A stretch of 64,000 nt of DNA from NCBI RefSeq assembly GCF_958450345.1, contig NC_088782.1, positions 63,826,501-63,890,500 on the forward strand, read 5' to 3'. Position 1 is the first letter of the stretch. Each line of letters opens with the position of its first letter. The position numbers and the translations under genes were made by a program. Positions 33,891-45,476 of the stretch are shown here, in pieces. Source of the stretch: Calliphora vicina. Its lineage: Eukaryota > Arthropoda > Insecta > Diptera > Calliphoridae. Below the pieces are notes generated by a model that saw nothing but the letters and a program-made list of their open reading frames with translations, ran no database searches and was not told the origin of the DNA.

Positions 33891-33894
33891 TCCC

Positions 33895-33960
33895 GGGATA
33901 TTCCGAAAAATTACCAATCCCGACATCCCGGGAAATTGTGCGACAATTCCCAGGAATTAT
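33895..33960 (+). repeat. hAT-like end relic
   Basis: accaatcccgacatcccggg resembles the left end of the hAT-type element at 45797 (gccaatcccgaaatcccgg). A related phrase, ggcatcccgggaaatt, occurs at 35142. These may be remnants of one element later split by the family B copy at 34243-34954. Confidence 0.35.
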
Positions 33961-34242
33961 TTAACTTAGTTTTATGTGATATTTTTTTACCTTGACTTTC
34001 TCTTAATGCTCGAAAACAAATGCAGAATATTCATACAACCAAAAAGATTTAACTCAAATATTCAAATTATTACAAAAACTCGTGAAAGTTCAGGGCTGTC
34101 ACAGAATTTTATTCCGATCGAAAGTAGTATTATTTTAGTATTTAGTTTTTGCAACTTCCGTGGAATGGAATTTTGTTTAATATTATTGGGATTTCTTTTA
34201 TAAGTTTTGATTTAATACGCAAAAAATTGCCAATTCAAAATT

Positions 34243-34954
34243 AAAACAAGTAAGAAAGTTTGGTCGGCCAAGCACGACCATATAATACCCAACACTAAGT
34301 AAATGAGCAAAAACATTTTTCTTTTAAAATTTCAATAATTTATATTTTTGAGTGATTTTCGGAAGTGGGCCTTATATGGGAGCTATGACCAATTATGGAC
34401 CGATCACCATGAAATTAGGTCGTGTGATTTATGTCTATATGAAAGTTTACTGTGTTGAATTTTGTGAGTATACCAACATTTTTAAGCGATTTATGCACGT
34501 TAAAGTGATTTTCTGAAGCGGGTCTATATGGGAGCTATGACTAATTATGGAGCGATCGTAACACAATTTGGTGAAATGAATTTTGTATATATAAAACTTA
34601 TTTGGAGCGGAATTTGTGGAGATACATTTATAAATTAAACATTTATGAACGATAAAGTCCAATTTCGGAAGGACATTTGTATGGGGGCTAGGTGAAATAA
34701 TGAACCGATTTCAGCCAGTTTCAATAGGCTTGGTTCTTGGGCCAAAAAAATAATATGTACCAAATTTGAGCGCACAAGGTTTACATGGACAGCCAGCCAG
34801 ACGGACGGACGGACATCGTTTAAGCGACTCAGAAAGTGATTCTAAGTCGATCGGTATACTTTAAGGTGGGTGTTAGACTAATATTTTTGGGTGTTACAAA
34901 CATCTGCACAATCGCATAATACCCTCCCCACTATGGTGGTGTAGAGTATAAAAA
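34243..34954 (+). repeat. Family B short repeat, full length
   Basis: The reference copy for this family. It opens with aaacaagtaagaaagtttgg and a small hairpin around 'cggccaagcacgaccata'. Next come two internal units starting tgattttcggaag (34348) and tgattttctgaag (34506), ggacatttgtatgggggcta, a GTCY tract (34789-34813), cggtatactttaaggtgggt and the end hairpin accctccccactatggtggt before 'gtataaaa'. Confidence 0.88.
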
Positions 34955-35195
34955 ATTATTTTTTGCAAACTAACAGAATTATTTGGAAACTAACGAAGAA
35001 CAAAATCTAATCGAAATTGAAGCCATTGCGATACAAATGGGTGACAGGAATGTTTATAACCAAAATCGAGTCAGTTTATCTCTTAATATTAAATTTTTAA
35101 TGGATTTTTTTTTATTTGCATCCAATAACATTTTGCCGGCATCCCGGGAAATTTCAAAATAACACCCGATTTCCCGGCAAAAGAAAAACACTAGC

Positions 35196-35745
35196 AAATA
35201 GAACCTTACGAGGCAAAGAACGAATCAAGCCAATATCGGATACTCTGTTCTGAAGTGAAGCGTATCCCAGAGGGAGCGTTGTGCATCGATCGAAACAAGT
35301 AGGGGCACGGTCTGGAATACACAACTTCACAACCACTTCATCTATATATATAAAAATGAAATCAACTAGTTCTAAATAATTTTAACAGGTGTTGCACCAT
35401 GTGGACGAGCATTGTCATGATGGAATATTACGGTTTCATGTCTGGCCGCATATTCTGGGGGTTTTCGGGTCAATGCTCGCTTTAAATGAATCAGTTGCAT
35501 TCGGTATAGGTTCCCTGTGATGGTCTGTTGTGTAATACCCAATAATTTTGCAAAACTATTGTTGAGTTTTACAACAATCTTCATGGAGTAATGCATCCAA
35601 TTCTTGGTCTTCAAACTTTTTTGGCTGGCCAATTCTGAACCAAAAAAACCATCTCTCGCACTTTGAAATCGATGAAGCACATTCACCATAAGCTTCGGTG
35701 AGCAATCGGTCTGCTTTGGAAGCAGACCTGGTCAGTCTTTGACAC
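35196..35745 (-). pseudogene. Mariner (family 1), reverse half of a head-to-head pair
   Basis: On the reverse strand it runs from the N-terminal EAYGECASSISKCERWFF block (about 35650-35700) through KKFEDQELDALLHEDCCKTQQ, then jumps by deletion to LLGITQQTITGNLYRMQLIHLKRAL, HHDNARPHGATPVK, and the DNA for a degraded C-terminal part near 35200-35340. The middle catalytic region is missing. Confidence 0.75.
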
Positions 35746-36215
35746 GGAAGCAAAGACTGTCCAGGAAGGCCAAAAATTTGTATTTGGTGGGACCAAAAGG
35801 GTGCTATCTGTTATGAGATGCTGAAGTCTAACCAAACCATCACAGGGAACCTGTACTAAACGCAACCGATTCGTTTGAAGCGAGCATTGGCCGAAAAACG
35901 CCCAGAATATGCAGTCAGACATGAAACTTTAATATTCCATCATGACAATGTTCGGCCACATGTTGCAGTACCTGTTAAAAAGTATTTAGCATGATGTGAT
36001 TGGGAAGTTTTGCCTCACCCGCTTTATATTCCTAGACCATGCCCCGTCCGACTACTATTTGTTTTGATCGATGCAGCATGCTCTCTCTGATATACGCTTC
36101 ACTTTGGAACAGAGTATCCGAAATTGAATTGATTCGTTCATGGCCTCAAAAGGTGAGCAGTTCTTTTAGCTCGGAATCCATATGTTGCCAGGATGATGGG
36201 AAAATGTCATAGCAA
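35746..36215 (+). pseudogene. Mariner (family 1), forward half of a head-to-head pair
   Basis: Starts with DTEAKTVQEGQK-like codons, then ICIWWDQKG, NLY.TQPIRLKRALAEKRPEYAVRHET, HHDNVRPHVAVPVKKYL, then the SGW..LPHP and SDYYLF-type blocks, and ends near LPG.WE at 36200. Frames are interrupted. It is oriented opposite to the piece on its left, meeting at about 35745. Confidence 0.75.
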
Positions 36216-36339
36216 AACAAAGAACTCTGTTTCACCAACTGATGCATCCCCTACCATCAGCTCGACTTCAGTGTGAATTGCGTTAAATGCTTAGTACAAT
36301 CTCAACATTAACAATCAATGATATTTAGATCGCATAAGG

Positions 36340-37245
36340 TGTTTTAAAAAGCCTCTATTATTTCTTTATTATTTAATGCTATGATACTGTCAGCCACTCT
36401 TCACTATTCCAAGTCATCATGCAATCTATAAGGCCCAACAATACAAAGAGATGGATAGTAAATTATCGGCAGTCTTTTGTGCAATTTAGAGACAAATATT
36501 CAAACCCCTGTAGATTTAAACAAGAAGCTCCCCAGATCGCAGTACTATCGCCACTGCTTTTTAACACTACCTCTGTAAACTCAATTCACATCTTCTAGAA
36601 GTGGATGCGATTTCATATGCGAACGACTGCGCCATTTTGACAGTTTCTTTACTTCTACATTTCATGTCACTGCAATCATGCACAAAGTACAATGTAGCCC
36701 GATAGATGCAATATCCAGCCTGATGTTGTAGGGCATTGATAAATAAACCTTTGGAGGATCAATTATTTTGCTTCAGTGTTCTTACCTTGAGAGGAGAAAT
36801 CATAGTTGCAAAAAGTGCCATCGTAATCTGAAACGAAAGTTCTACTGACCATGTAATACAATGTCATGTTGACAAAGCACTTACTCTTGGTGTGGTATTT
36901 GAAGAGTCATCTTAACTACAACAAGGAATGTCAAAAAAGTGCTTCGTATTTACGAAAAAAGGTTCAGGATATCGCGGGATACGAGAAGATTGTCCACCGT
37001 CCATAGCAGACACAGAGAAGAACAAGCCGCGAATAAAAGAAGTTTCGGCTCAATTGAGCTCGGAAGAGAGCAACATACTTATATGTCTACTGATCAAGCA
37101 TAGATCTTGCTCAAATTTAAGTCGAACTTGTGGTCAGGGTCTTTATGACAGCCCAGTTATAAAACTACCCATACAATAGTAATTCAGTTCTTACAATGGA
37201 AATACCCGGTAGAAAGTACACAACTCCTTGGCCTTGATCTCTGTG
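36340..37245 (+). pseudogene. Old non-LTR reverse transcriptase relic, split by a later insertion
   Basis: QIAVLSPLLFN at about 36536-36570 is RT motif B (PQGAVLSPLLFN in functional elements). VDAISYANDCAIL at about 36603-36645 is motif C with Asp replaced by Asn in the YADD box. Farther on, LTLGVVFEES resembles the LG.TF block. The relic continues past the element at 37261-39678, resuming at 39694. Stops are common. It is older than the insert. Confidence 0.5.
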
Positions 37246-37260
37246 AAGAACTCCGTATTA
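37246..37260. repeat. Left 15-bp target duplication
   Basis: aagaactccgtatta matches 39679-39693 exactly and bounds the leftward retrotransposon. Confidence 0.88.
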
Positions 37261-37370
37261 GGTTAGGTTGGGTTATAAAGGCAGCTAGTTATCAACCAGT
37301 TCACTTGGGTCCATTAAATTGGTCCCTTTGTGTTACCCGAAGGATCATGCTCAGGGCCTCAAGAGGTCCT

Positions 37371-38326
37371 TCACATGTCAGAAATGGGTTCAATGCCGAA
37401 CCAACCTGACGCACGAATGAACGAATCCATCCTCCTGACATCCAGAGTAGATAGATCCGCTAGACCGTGCAAAAATGGACTACCTATTGTCACAGTCCGC
37501 ACCCCTGCTAGGGCAGGGCAAAGACAGAGGAGATGTTCAATCGTCTCATCCTCGTCTTCATCATGGCAACTCCTACAGAAGTCATTGTATGGAGTATACA
37601 ATCTCCTAGCATGCGCACCTATCAAGCAATGCCCCGTGAGCACTGATATCAGAGCTCGTAGCCTCGTAGACATTGACCTATGATGGTCAACTACAGGCCA
37701 AGTGAGTCTCGATATCGAGCAATTTGTCAAATTAGACCATCTGAGCTGAGCAAACTCAAATAATTTACGCTGTATGGTTGACTTACAGTAAGATAGCGGT
37801 AAACCGACCAAGTGATCGATCTCTTCAACTTGTAGACGTGAGCCTCTTTTGGCCAGTTCATCCGCAATAGCATTGCCAGGTACACCAGAGTGACCAGGCA
37901 CCCAGAATAACTCCAGGTTAGAATGTCTCGCCATCTCATTAAAAGATACCCGGCATTCATGTACCAATCTGGATGTCGAGTATACGCCAGATAGGGATTT
38001 GATAGCAGGCTTACTGTCGGTACAGATTCGGATATTCACACCAAATAGCCTATAGTACTTCATCAAGTGTACCGCCCTTTTGATCGCTGAAATCTCAGCC
38101 TGTCAATAAAGGGTAATGGAGTGCAGTAATCAATATTAACAGGGAGATAAGATATACTACCCAAAATAGACGCATGGCCAGTACAACTGGGCTTCCATGC
38201 TCCTACAGTACTTAACCTAACCGCCGAATTTATGGCCAATTGTTTGGCCATTAGATCAGCCGGTAGCCAGTGCATCATTACAAACAGAGCACGAGACGGA
38301 GTACTGCGCAGCGCACCCGTAATCAT
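37371..38326 (-). pseudogene. RNase H domain and Cys-His tail of the LOA/I-type element
   Basis: Two leftward frames (38326-38063, then 38066-37371) overlap by a shift near 38065. The second reads IRICTDSKPAIKSL, with the RNase H Asp in TDSKPA, then HECRVSFNEMARHSN, FWVPGHSGVPGNAIADELAKRG with the late His and Asp, then LTGHCLIGAHARRL. It ends with CRSCHDEDEDETIEHLLCLCPAL, a Cys-Cys-His-Cys tail thought to aid nucleic-acid binding. The C-terminus finishes at 37371 with GWFGIEPISDM. All three RNase H positions that can be seen look intact, but the shift prevents a joined product. Confidence 0.8.
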
Positions 38327-38378
38327 TAGTGCAGATATTCGCAGGATTCTCTCAATTATCCTCCCACCAAACTAGTGC

Positions 38379-39652
38379 TCAATACATTAGTATGGGCTTA
38401 ACCACCATATCGAAAAGCCATTTCGCATTCCTAGGGCTTATTCCCCAGGTACTCCCAATGGCCCTTCTGCAGGCATAGATGGCGATAGCCCCCTTGGACG
38501 CTCCCGCATGAATATTCTGGCTCCAGGATAGCTTAGAGTCTAGAATAATTCCCAGATACTTAGCACTATCCGAGAGCTTAAGTTCCATTCCGGTAAGGCG
38601 CGGTGGTGGGAACGAGGGGATTTTGTACCTTCTGGAGAAAAGCACAAGCTCCGTTTTCCCAGGATTCACACCCAGTCCACTAGCAGTGCTCCACTGGCTG
38701 AGTGTACTAAGTGAAGTTTGTAGGCATTGTGATAATGTGTCCAGGTGTTTCCCACAAACAGCTACGGCAACATCATCAGCATATGCAACAGTTTTACACT
38801 TCATGGAATCTAATTTCATGAGTAATGTATTAATGGCAAGATTCCACAAGAGTGGAGATAAAACCCCTTCCTGTGGAGTGCCTCGGTTCGCTAATCTAAA
38901 AATAGTAGCAGTTCCCATAGAAGAGATAATGACTCTATTGGTCAGAAGTCTACCTATGAAGCAGATAATAGATTGATCTATATCCAGATCGCCTAGAGCC
39001 GAAAGGATCGTCTCTGGCGTCACATTGTTAAAGGCCTCCTCAATATCCAAGAAGGCCACCAATGTATATTCCCTGTGCTCGAGTGATGTAAAGCAGTCTC
39101 AACAGATCTGCCCTTCATGTAGGCATGTTGAGACAAGGATAGTCGGTTCGGGTTAATCAATGAACGAAGGTGCAGATCAATCAACCTTTCCATGGTTTTC
39201 AAGAGGAAGGACGATAGACTAATAGGCCTAAAGTCCTTTGGTCTAGTATGAGTTGCCTTTCCTCCCTTGGGAATGAAGGCTACAGTACATCTGGTCCACG
39301 ACTCCGGAATATATGACCAAGTTAAGCAGGCCGAGTATATACGAGTCAACCAGGGAATGATTAAATCCTCATTCCGTTGCAAATCTGCCGGATTGATTCC
39401 ATCAGGACCCGGAGATTTATATGGGTCGAAGCTAAGCAGGGCCCATTTCAGTCTCTCCTCATTTATGAGAATTGTGACTTCAAAAGGCCCAGCAGAAGAT
39501 ACCGCAGTGTTACCCTCAGATAGGGGAACACTGCCAGGGAAATGAGCGTCCATCAAAACCTCTAGGGTTTCCTTTCCGCTTGTAGTCCAGCTGTCGCTCG
39601 ATGTCTGTATGTAACTCGGGACAGCGGCCGAAGATGACAAGATCCTGCGCAA
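38379..39652 (-). pseudogene. Reverse transcriptase domain of the LOA/I-type element
   Basis: Frame 1 (39652-39020) carries the fingers: KSPGPDGINP, CTVAFIPKGGK, PKDFRPISLSSFLLKT and QHAYMKGRSVETALH. A shift near 39060-39090 moves to frame 2 (39062-38379), with VAFLDIEEAFNNV (motif A Asp), RGTPQEGVLSPLLWNL (motif B, where QE replaces QG), TVAYADDVAVAV (motif C, intact YADD), and KYLGIILDSKLSW with a thumb region ending at MVVKPILMY. One further shift separates it from RNase H. The catalytic aspartates are present; the breaks are in frame rather than in active-site residues. Confidence 0.85.
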
Positions 39653-39678
39653 GCGACTCGGCTCAGAGGAATCTTCCT

Positions 39679-39693
39679 AAGAACTCCGTATTA
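39679..39693. repeat. Right 15-bp target duplication
   Basis: Exact match to 37246-37260. The old RT relic resumes after it (39694 to about 39860), with a weak LLYYGTINPHV block. Confidence 0.88.
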
Positions 39694-39860
39694 GAAAATG
39701 GTAAAACAATAGCAAGTAAATGTCTATGTCTCTATTATACTATGGTACAATTAATCCACATGTCTAAACAATTTAACAAATCTTTATGGATATAATTCGT
39801 TAGGATATAAGTCATTTCCGAAGAAAGAAGTTTGACATTTTGAAATCATTAAATACAGGA

Positions 39861-41285
39861 TATATACAACTGTTAATCAAGTGCGTATTTTAGCAATTAA
39901 CTTCCTATAAAAATACATAGATTAATATTTTATTTCAGTTTAGTACTATACTCTTTTGTAGTTTATAAAGCAAACAATTAATACAACGTGAAATTGATTT
40001 AATTTATTTCACCAAAAGTTATTTTAATGGTTTTTTCCATTCAACCCTCTGGCAGTAAGTGTTGTTAATAAATAAAATGTTTTGTTTTCATTTGTATGTA
40101 TATTTAAAGATTTAAGTAAAAGAAACAACTTCGAAAATATCAACATATGGGGGATTTCATACCATGTGAACCAACTCAGTCAAAAACTCAGAGAGTTCCT
40201 TACCGATCATGTTGACAAATTGTGTCTGAACTACTTGATCGAAAGACATCGATTTCAAAAGTTGGTTAACTTAACATGAAACTCCCCATATATTTGTGGA
40301 AGTAATTTTAGAGATTTTCTTACCTTGACGCGTAATCTTGTTTGGCTTTAATTCAGTTAAATCTTTAGACTCCATGATCGTGGCTTCATTGATTGTTCTT
40401 TCTCTTTATTTTCTCTTATAAGAGAATATTAATATTATGAACTAATAAACAGAGGAAACCAAACAAAAACGCATCACTTAATCTCAATTTAATGTTTCAA
40501 TTTAAGCCATCACACGTCAATCAAACAGCTCTTATCTTTCTCAGGGAAGTAATTATAAATAATTTAAATGCATATCAAATATAATTTAACCCAATTTCAA
40601 ATCATTTTTCATATCATTAACATTTCCCTGCTGCTGTTCATTTTTGCTGTCACGTACTATGATGAAGAAATTTTTGAAAATCTTTCGTAACCATTTGAAT
40701 TTCTTTTAGTTATTTTCAAAACATAATTAATGATTAATTAGGAAAATTGTAATTTCTTTAATTAAAATTTCTGTTACTGACTTTCCTAACTGCCAGAAAA
40801 AACCCGAATGTTAACTAAGACCTGCAAACCAATTGCCACAAAACTCAAGCAGCCAACAACAAGATCAATTAATTGTAACAACGTCATGGATTATTAGAGG
40901 AGCAAGTGCTAGTGAATTTTTGAGGTGTTGGCTGCTTAATGGACAAATAAAAAAAAACTACAAAAACAAACAGAAAATTTAAAAGGCTGGCCAGTTAATA
41001 TGCACGAATAATGTTGCTACCAACAGACAATTTGTCATTAATATTGATGGGATTTGAGTGTCATGGTGATGGTTGGTGATGGTGGAAAACCAGGCTAAAT
41101 GACTAAATGTTTGTTATCATTTGATTGTCAAGTTGTTAGTGTGTGTTGTCATTGGCAACATGTAGCATAAATATTTATGCTACCGTTTTTGTTTTATTTT
41201 ATTTGTTTTTGCCAGTTTGGCCAATAAACAGCTAACAGTAATGCACAGTGGGTCTTTTTGCTTGAATCTGATCATTGCTTTTTAC
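39861..41285. other. AT-rich, unique-looking gap
   Basis: No element ends or frames with motifs. The part 40780-41260 has balanced composition with no repeats in the window and could be ordinary host intergenic or intronic sequence. Confidence 0.5.
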
Positions 41286-41289
41286 ACTG

Positions 41290-41895
41290 ATTTCTAGAAA
41301 TTTTTTTCAAGTTTGAAATGCATATCGATGACATTTTGTATGGAATATAACATTCTGCAAATATCCGCTGCGGCTTCGCTGGTTGGCGCGCATCAGAAAT
41401 GTTCTATTTTCCATGACTCTGGCGCATAAATCAGGCAGATTTTGACAGATGGGATGGGGTTATGTTGGCTTTAAAGGCAGCTGTCGTTTGTGGCTTATTC
41501 GCATAGACCTGCAACTTAAGAAAATCCCACCTCCACGAGAGATGATCATGACCTCAAATCGCTCTTGAAGAATTTCCAATGTGGCATGAGCTGTGAGGCA
41601 CATATCGCTGTCCTTTTTGAAACCACATGTCTTTGGTGTCCATATCATCCAATTCAAACCAATAGAAGTTCGTAATCATCGATCTATAGTGATCGCCGTT
41701 GACGGTGATCGCCTGCCAACGTCATTCTCAAAGAAATAGGGATATCGCTGACCTTTTCGGCATGCATTTGGACGCTCTTGGATCTCATGTGGATTGCTAT
41801 CGGCCCAAATTCGCAATTTTGTTTGTTGATGTACCCATTCATCCAGAACACACGTCATTCTTGTTGAACGCTATATCCAGACATGACGATTTGGC
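41290..41895 (-). pseudogene. Second mariner-like family, transposase relic, reverse
   Basis: Reverse-strand blocks in order: FVLDEWVHQQTKL near 41845, RIWADSNPHEIQERP near 41800, YPYFFENDVG near 41740, then WMIWTPKTCGFKKD near 41640 (in working relatives DMWFQQDGA, holding the second Asp), TAHATLEILQERF near 41590, VMIISRGG near 41545, then a region in place of WPPRSCDLTP. Frames differ between 41858-41676 and 41657-41460. No terminal repeat was found. Compare 55864-56888, which has the same block order. Confidence 0.6.
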
Positions 41896-42700
41896 AAAAG
41901 ATACTGAAAAATTACAAACAATTTGACAGATGTAGCTTCAGCAATATGACCGCTATCAACTGTCTAAGTTTGGAGGTCCCTTTTGGAAGATCTTTTAGTT
42001 TTGGTTGATAATTCCCTTCATCAATCTAAAATTATCTGCGATTTCTCTAAACATAGTAGATATATAGAGTTATTTTTCTTAAATATTTTCCCGGAAAGGA
42101 ATTTCCTAGAAGAAAAACAACCCATCTCCAAGCCACTGTGCAACGCTACGGATGGTGATCGTGACATGTTTAGTATAAATGTTGGTTTTATTTAACAAAA
42201 AAAAAATATATTTTTTGGGATTTCTTGTTTGTTATTGCTGTTGTTTTTGCCTATAGATCTATCTGGCTGGCATAATCAAACTCAACTACAAGCGTATAAA
42301 CATAAAACAGGAAAATCTAATTTATTTCCGGTTAACAAGACCCCTCCGTACTTTAGTAGGAACACACTGTGTTATACCATAGATTCACACATCTGTACAA
42401 ATGTACAATACGTACATACATGTGTTGTAAAAGTCAATTATGTGAAGTCTACAAATTTCACACTACAAATATCAAAAAGTTTTAAAAACAAAGACAACAA
42501 AAACTAAAATTCAGACCACTAAAAATAAAAAATAAAAAAAAAAAATTAAAGCAACACAGAAAAATATTGTAAATGATCAAATAAAAAACGTTATGATTAA
42601 AATTGTTTTCTGGATCATAGTCATAAAATAAATACATTTCTTTTAAATGCAAACGTATATAAATGAAATGTTAGTAGACTAAAGACGACTTTTAGACCAG
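41896..42700. other. Gap without recognised gene
   Basis: Short frames at 41983-42195 and 42229-42507 have no motif. The sequence 42240-42520 is of balanced composition and unique within the window. An A-run ends near 42545. Confidence 0.45.
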
Positions 42701-42721
42701 CTACAATGGTAGTACAGTTGA

Positions 42722-42909
42722 TCGGTTCTCCGACCGAGAATAGCATCCATAGGCTGTATTTACGAATAATTAGTTATTAGCCGACCGAGAGCCGAACCTT
42801 TTATCTTGTCGGATTGTACTCATTAGCTAGTATAGTTAATAAGTTGTAGTTAGGCGACGAGAGCTGTAGAATTTATCTCCTAGGATTGCATCCCTAGGCT
42901 GTATTTACA
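42722..42909 (+). repeat. Degenerate duplication of unknown origin
   Basis: Two units share taggctgtatttac, preceded by gcatccata or gcatcccta, with ccgaccgaga or ggcgacgaga about 20-40 bp earlier (starting near 42732, 42781 and 42854). No other copy or coding sense was seen. Confidence 0.4.
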
Positions 42910-43365
42910 AATTTATTTTTTTTTTAAATTTTAAAAAAAATTTTTGATTTTTAAATTTTTATTTTTTTGGTGAAAAAAAAAATTAGGTTCAATAAAATAT
43001 CTATCAGTAGATATCCATATTGTCTATTTTAATGTCTTAGTAATCCAGATATGGGTCAAAAATAGGTCAAAAATCGAGGTTGTCTTGGTTTTCTCCTCAT
43101 ATCTCAGCCATTTGTGGACCGATTTTGCTGATTTTAAATAGCAAACTTCTCGAAAACATGTCTGACAGAATTATTGAAGATTTGGATCCCGAAGATACCT
43201 GGGGTCTTCAGAAAATTGATTTCAACAGACAGACATACAGTAAAGACAGACGGACGGACATGGCTTAATCGACTCCGCTATCTATAAGGATCCAGAATAT
43301 ATATACTTTATAGGGTCGGAAATGAAAAATGTAGAAATTACAAACGGAGGTGAAGGGTATAAAAA
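42910..43365 (+). repeat. Family A short repeat, partial
   Basis: Runs from the poly-T region through 'caaaaatcgaggttgtcttgg' words, cttctcgaaaacatgtctga, a GTCY tract (43226-43259), atggcttaatcgactccgct and ctttatagggtcgg to aggtgaagggtataaaa. A mariner copy follows immediately. Confidence 0.82.
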
Positions 43366-44292
43366 AAAAGTGCCGCTGAAGCACACCCATTGATCACCGA
43401 AGCTTATGGTGAATGCGTTCCATCGGTTTCCAAGTGCGAGAGATGGATTGTGCGGTTCCGAAGTGGTGATTTTGACACGGAAGAAAAAGATCGCCCAATA
43501 CAGCCAAAAAAGTTTGAAGACCAAGAATTGAATGTATTACTCCATGAAGATTGTTGTAAAACTCAACAAGAGCTAGCAAAATCATTGGGAACTACTCAAG
43601 CAGCTATTTCAAAGCAGGATTCATACAAAAACAGTGAAATTGGGTACCATAAGAATTGAAGCCCAGAAACCTTGAAAGACGATTTTGCATGTCCAATTTT
43701 TCCACCGAATCATTACTTGCGATGAAAAATGGAGTGCAAGAGATCGCATGTGAAGCGTGGCCAACCAGCCCAGTCGACACCAAAGCCAAATATCCATGGC
43801 GCTAAAGTAAGTCTCTGTATTTGATAGGAACAAAAGAGCTGCTGAAATCTGACCAAACCGTCACAGGGAACCTGTACCGGACGCAACTAATTCATTTGAA
43901 GCAAGAATGCCATCATAACAACGCTCAGCCACATGTTGCAATACCTGTTAAAAAGTATTTAGAAAGAATTAGATGGGAAGTCTTGCCTTACCCGCTTTAT
44001 AGTCCATACCGTGTCCCGTCCGACTACTATTTGTTTCGATCGATGCAGAACGCTCTCTGTCTATGGAATACACTTCACTTTGGAATAGAGTATGAGACAT
44101 TAGGTTGAATCGTTCTTGGCTTCAAAATATGATCAGTTATTTTGGCCCGGAATCCATATGTTGCCAGAAAGACGGGAAAATGTCGTAGCTAACAATGGCT
44201 AATACTTTGAATAAATTTATATTGTACATATGTTTTAAAATAGAAGCTAACAATTTAAAAAAATCCCGCATTTTTTAAGTCATACACCCAAT
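43366..44292 (+). mobile_element. Mariner (family 1), 5'-truncated, right end kept
   Basis: Begins at about residue 20 (AEAHPLITEAYGECVPSVSKCERW) and keeps VRFRSGDFDTEEKDRP, KKFEDQELNVLLHEDCCKTQQELAKSLGTTQAAISK, then frameshifts. Later blocks include TCDEKW, ELLKSDQTVTGNLYRTQLIHLKQ (with a deletion removing the following RALAEKRPEY part), NNAQPHVAIPVKKYLERIRWEVLPYPLYSP and SDYYLFRSMQNAL. The right terminal repeat reads aaatcccgcattttttaagt then catacaccca, ending before 'ata' at about 44292. Of the family 1 copies it preserves the N-terminal domain best. Confidence 0.85.
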
Positions 44293-44339
44293 AATTAATG
44301 TTGTTATTGCCACTGAAATCTGCAACCAAAGTAGTTCAT

Positions 44340-44960
44340 GAGTATCATCATCTGGTTAGGTCTAAAGTTTCCAGGCTTCTTAAACGCTTATGTCCCTGAA
44401 AAGACAACAGCTTTCTTGCAAGACGATTTGGATGATTCAATAATTTTATCATGTTGTTAATGCTGGAGTACTTGATCTCCTCGCCTATTGTTGGAACATT
44501 GAGATCCCTAAGGATTCTATTTCATTATTCTCAAAAGTCTTGAATATTTTCTCTGCAGTTTTTACATGTTAGATGAAGAGGCTGTTCCCCACAGAGGAAT
44601 CGTCGTGTATGTTGCAAGAAAATTTATTGCAAGGTCCGAGAAAATGCCCCGTAAGTACTCTAAGATTGCTTATTTCTGCGATTTAACTCTGAACGGAGTA
44701 ATTGACTGTTTAACGAGCGAATACCGATTCAAGTAAGAATTAATTCTCACTCAGCATGGTGTCAAATAAAGTTTCTGGTTCTATAAAAATCCACTGGACT
44801 CTCTGTTGGCGAAACGACGACACTCCATTTCACTCCCAAGTCTCATGGCATTGCACTAATAACCAGATAACCATCATAATGTGACGACATTCGAGACCCT
44901 ATGTCAGAAGAGGATAAGAACCTTATCCTGTAGCCATTGTCACATGGCAGTCCTCATCAC
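44340..44960 (-). pseudogene. Probable RNase H tail relic of a non-LTR element
   Basis: On the reverse strand LTGHFLGPCNKF (about 44630-44670) resembles the LTGH..LG block after RNase H. RFLCGEQPLHLTCKNC (about 44560-44600, another frame) resembles the Cys-His tail, and NVPTIGEEIKYSSINNMIKLL (about 44420-44480) the helical end. Frames shift between blocks. Clade unknown. Confidence 0.35.
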
Positions 44961-45018
44961 TATGACCCTCAAATTCAGTAACAGAAATAAAGAAATCTAA
45001 AGTTATATGATCTGGACA

Positions 45019-45476
45019 AAATTTTCTGACCAAACAAACGAAATAGCAAAGTAACACTAAATTCGATGAACAATAAACACTCTGTACATTTTTATTAAAT
45101 GCGTGAAGGTCTCTTAGAAAAACTGCAGTTTACAATATTTTCAAATTAATATATTTATCTAAACAGAGCATCCTGACGGCAAAGTTTTTCAAAAAAAAAA
45201 ACATAAACGATGACTTCAAAAAATGTAATTGTTTAGCAAAATGCCAATAGATGCCAATAAACTATGTTTTAAAGACTATAGAAAAGGTGGTTAGTAAAGT
45301 GACCACTCAAACCGCAAAGAGTTAAACAAGTTGAAGTTTCGGCAAAGTAAACTCGAAATAGTATTAGTTTATCCAAAGGAAATATATATTGATGATTTTA
45401 ATGGAAATCAGGAAACGTTAACCCTTTCAACCCCAGGTTTCAAAGAGAATTTTTTGAATATTTGGGATTTTTCATA
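45019..45476 (+). repeat. Left arm of second fold-back
   Basis: Reverse complement occurs at 49638-50077. Shared landmarks: attttctgaccaaacaaacg, gaacaataaacactctgt, gtggttagtaaagtgaccac and caaaggaaatatatattgat. Confidence 0.8.

Larger units (their letters stand above)
37261..39678 (-). mobile_element. 5'-truncated RNase H-bearing non-LTR retrotransposon (LOA/I-type)
   Basis: Exact 15-bp duplications flank 2418 bp. Read leftward, it starts within the protein ahead of RT, carries RT, RNase H and a Cys-His tail, then about 110 bp of 3' untranslated sequence ending in 'taacccaacctaacc'. GC content is much higher than its surroundings, as for a young insertion. The endonuclease and ORF1 are missing through 5' truncation, normal for target-primed reverse transcription. 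Three frame changes split the coding part. The RNase H plus the PKDFRPISLSSFLLKTMERLID wording favours the LOA clade; I-type is possible. Confidence 0.85.

Noticed and set aside
38623..39545. Rightward frames of 92-117 codons
   Set aside because: Antisense shadows of the leftward reverse transcriptase.
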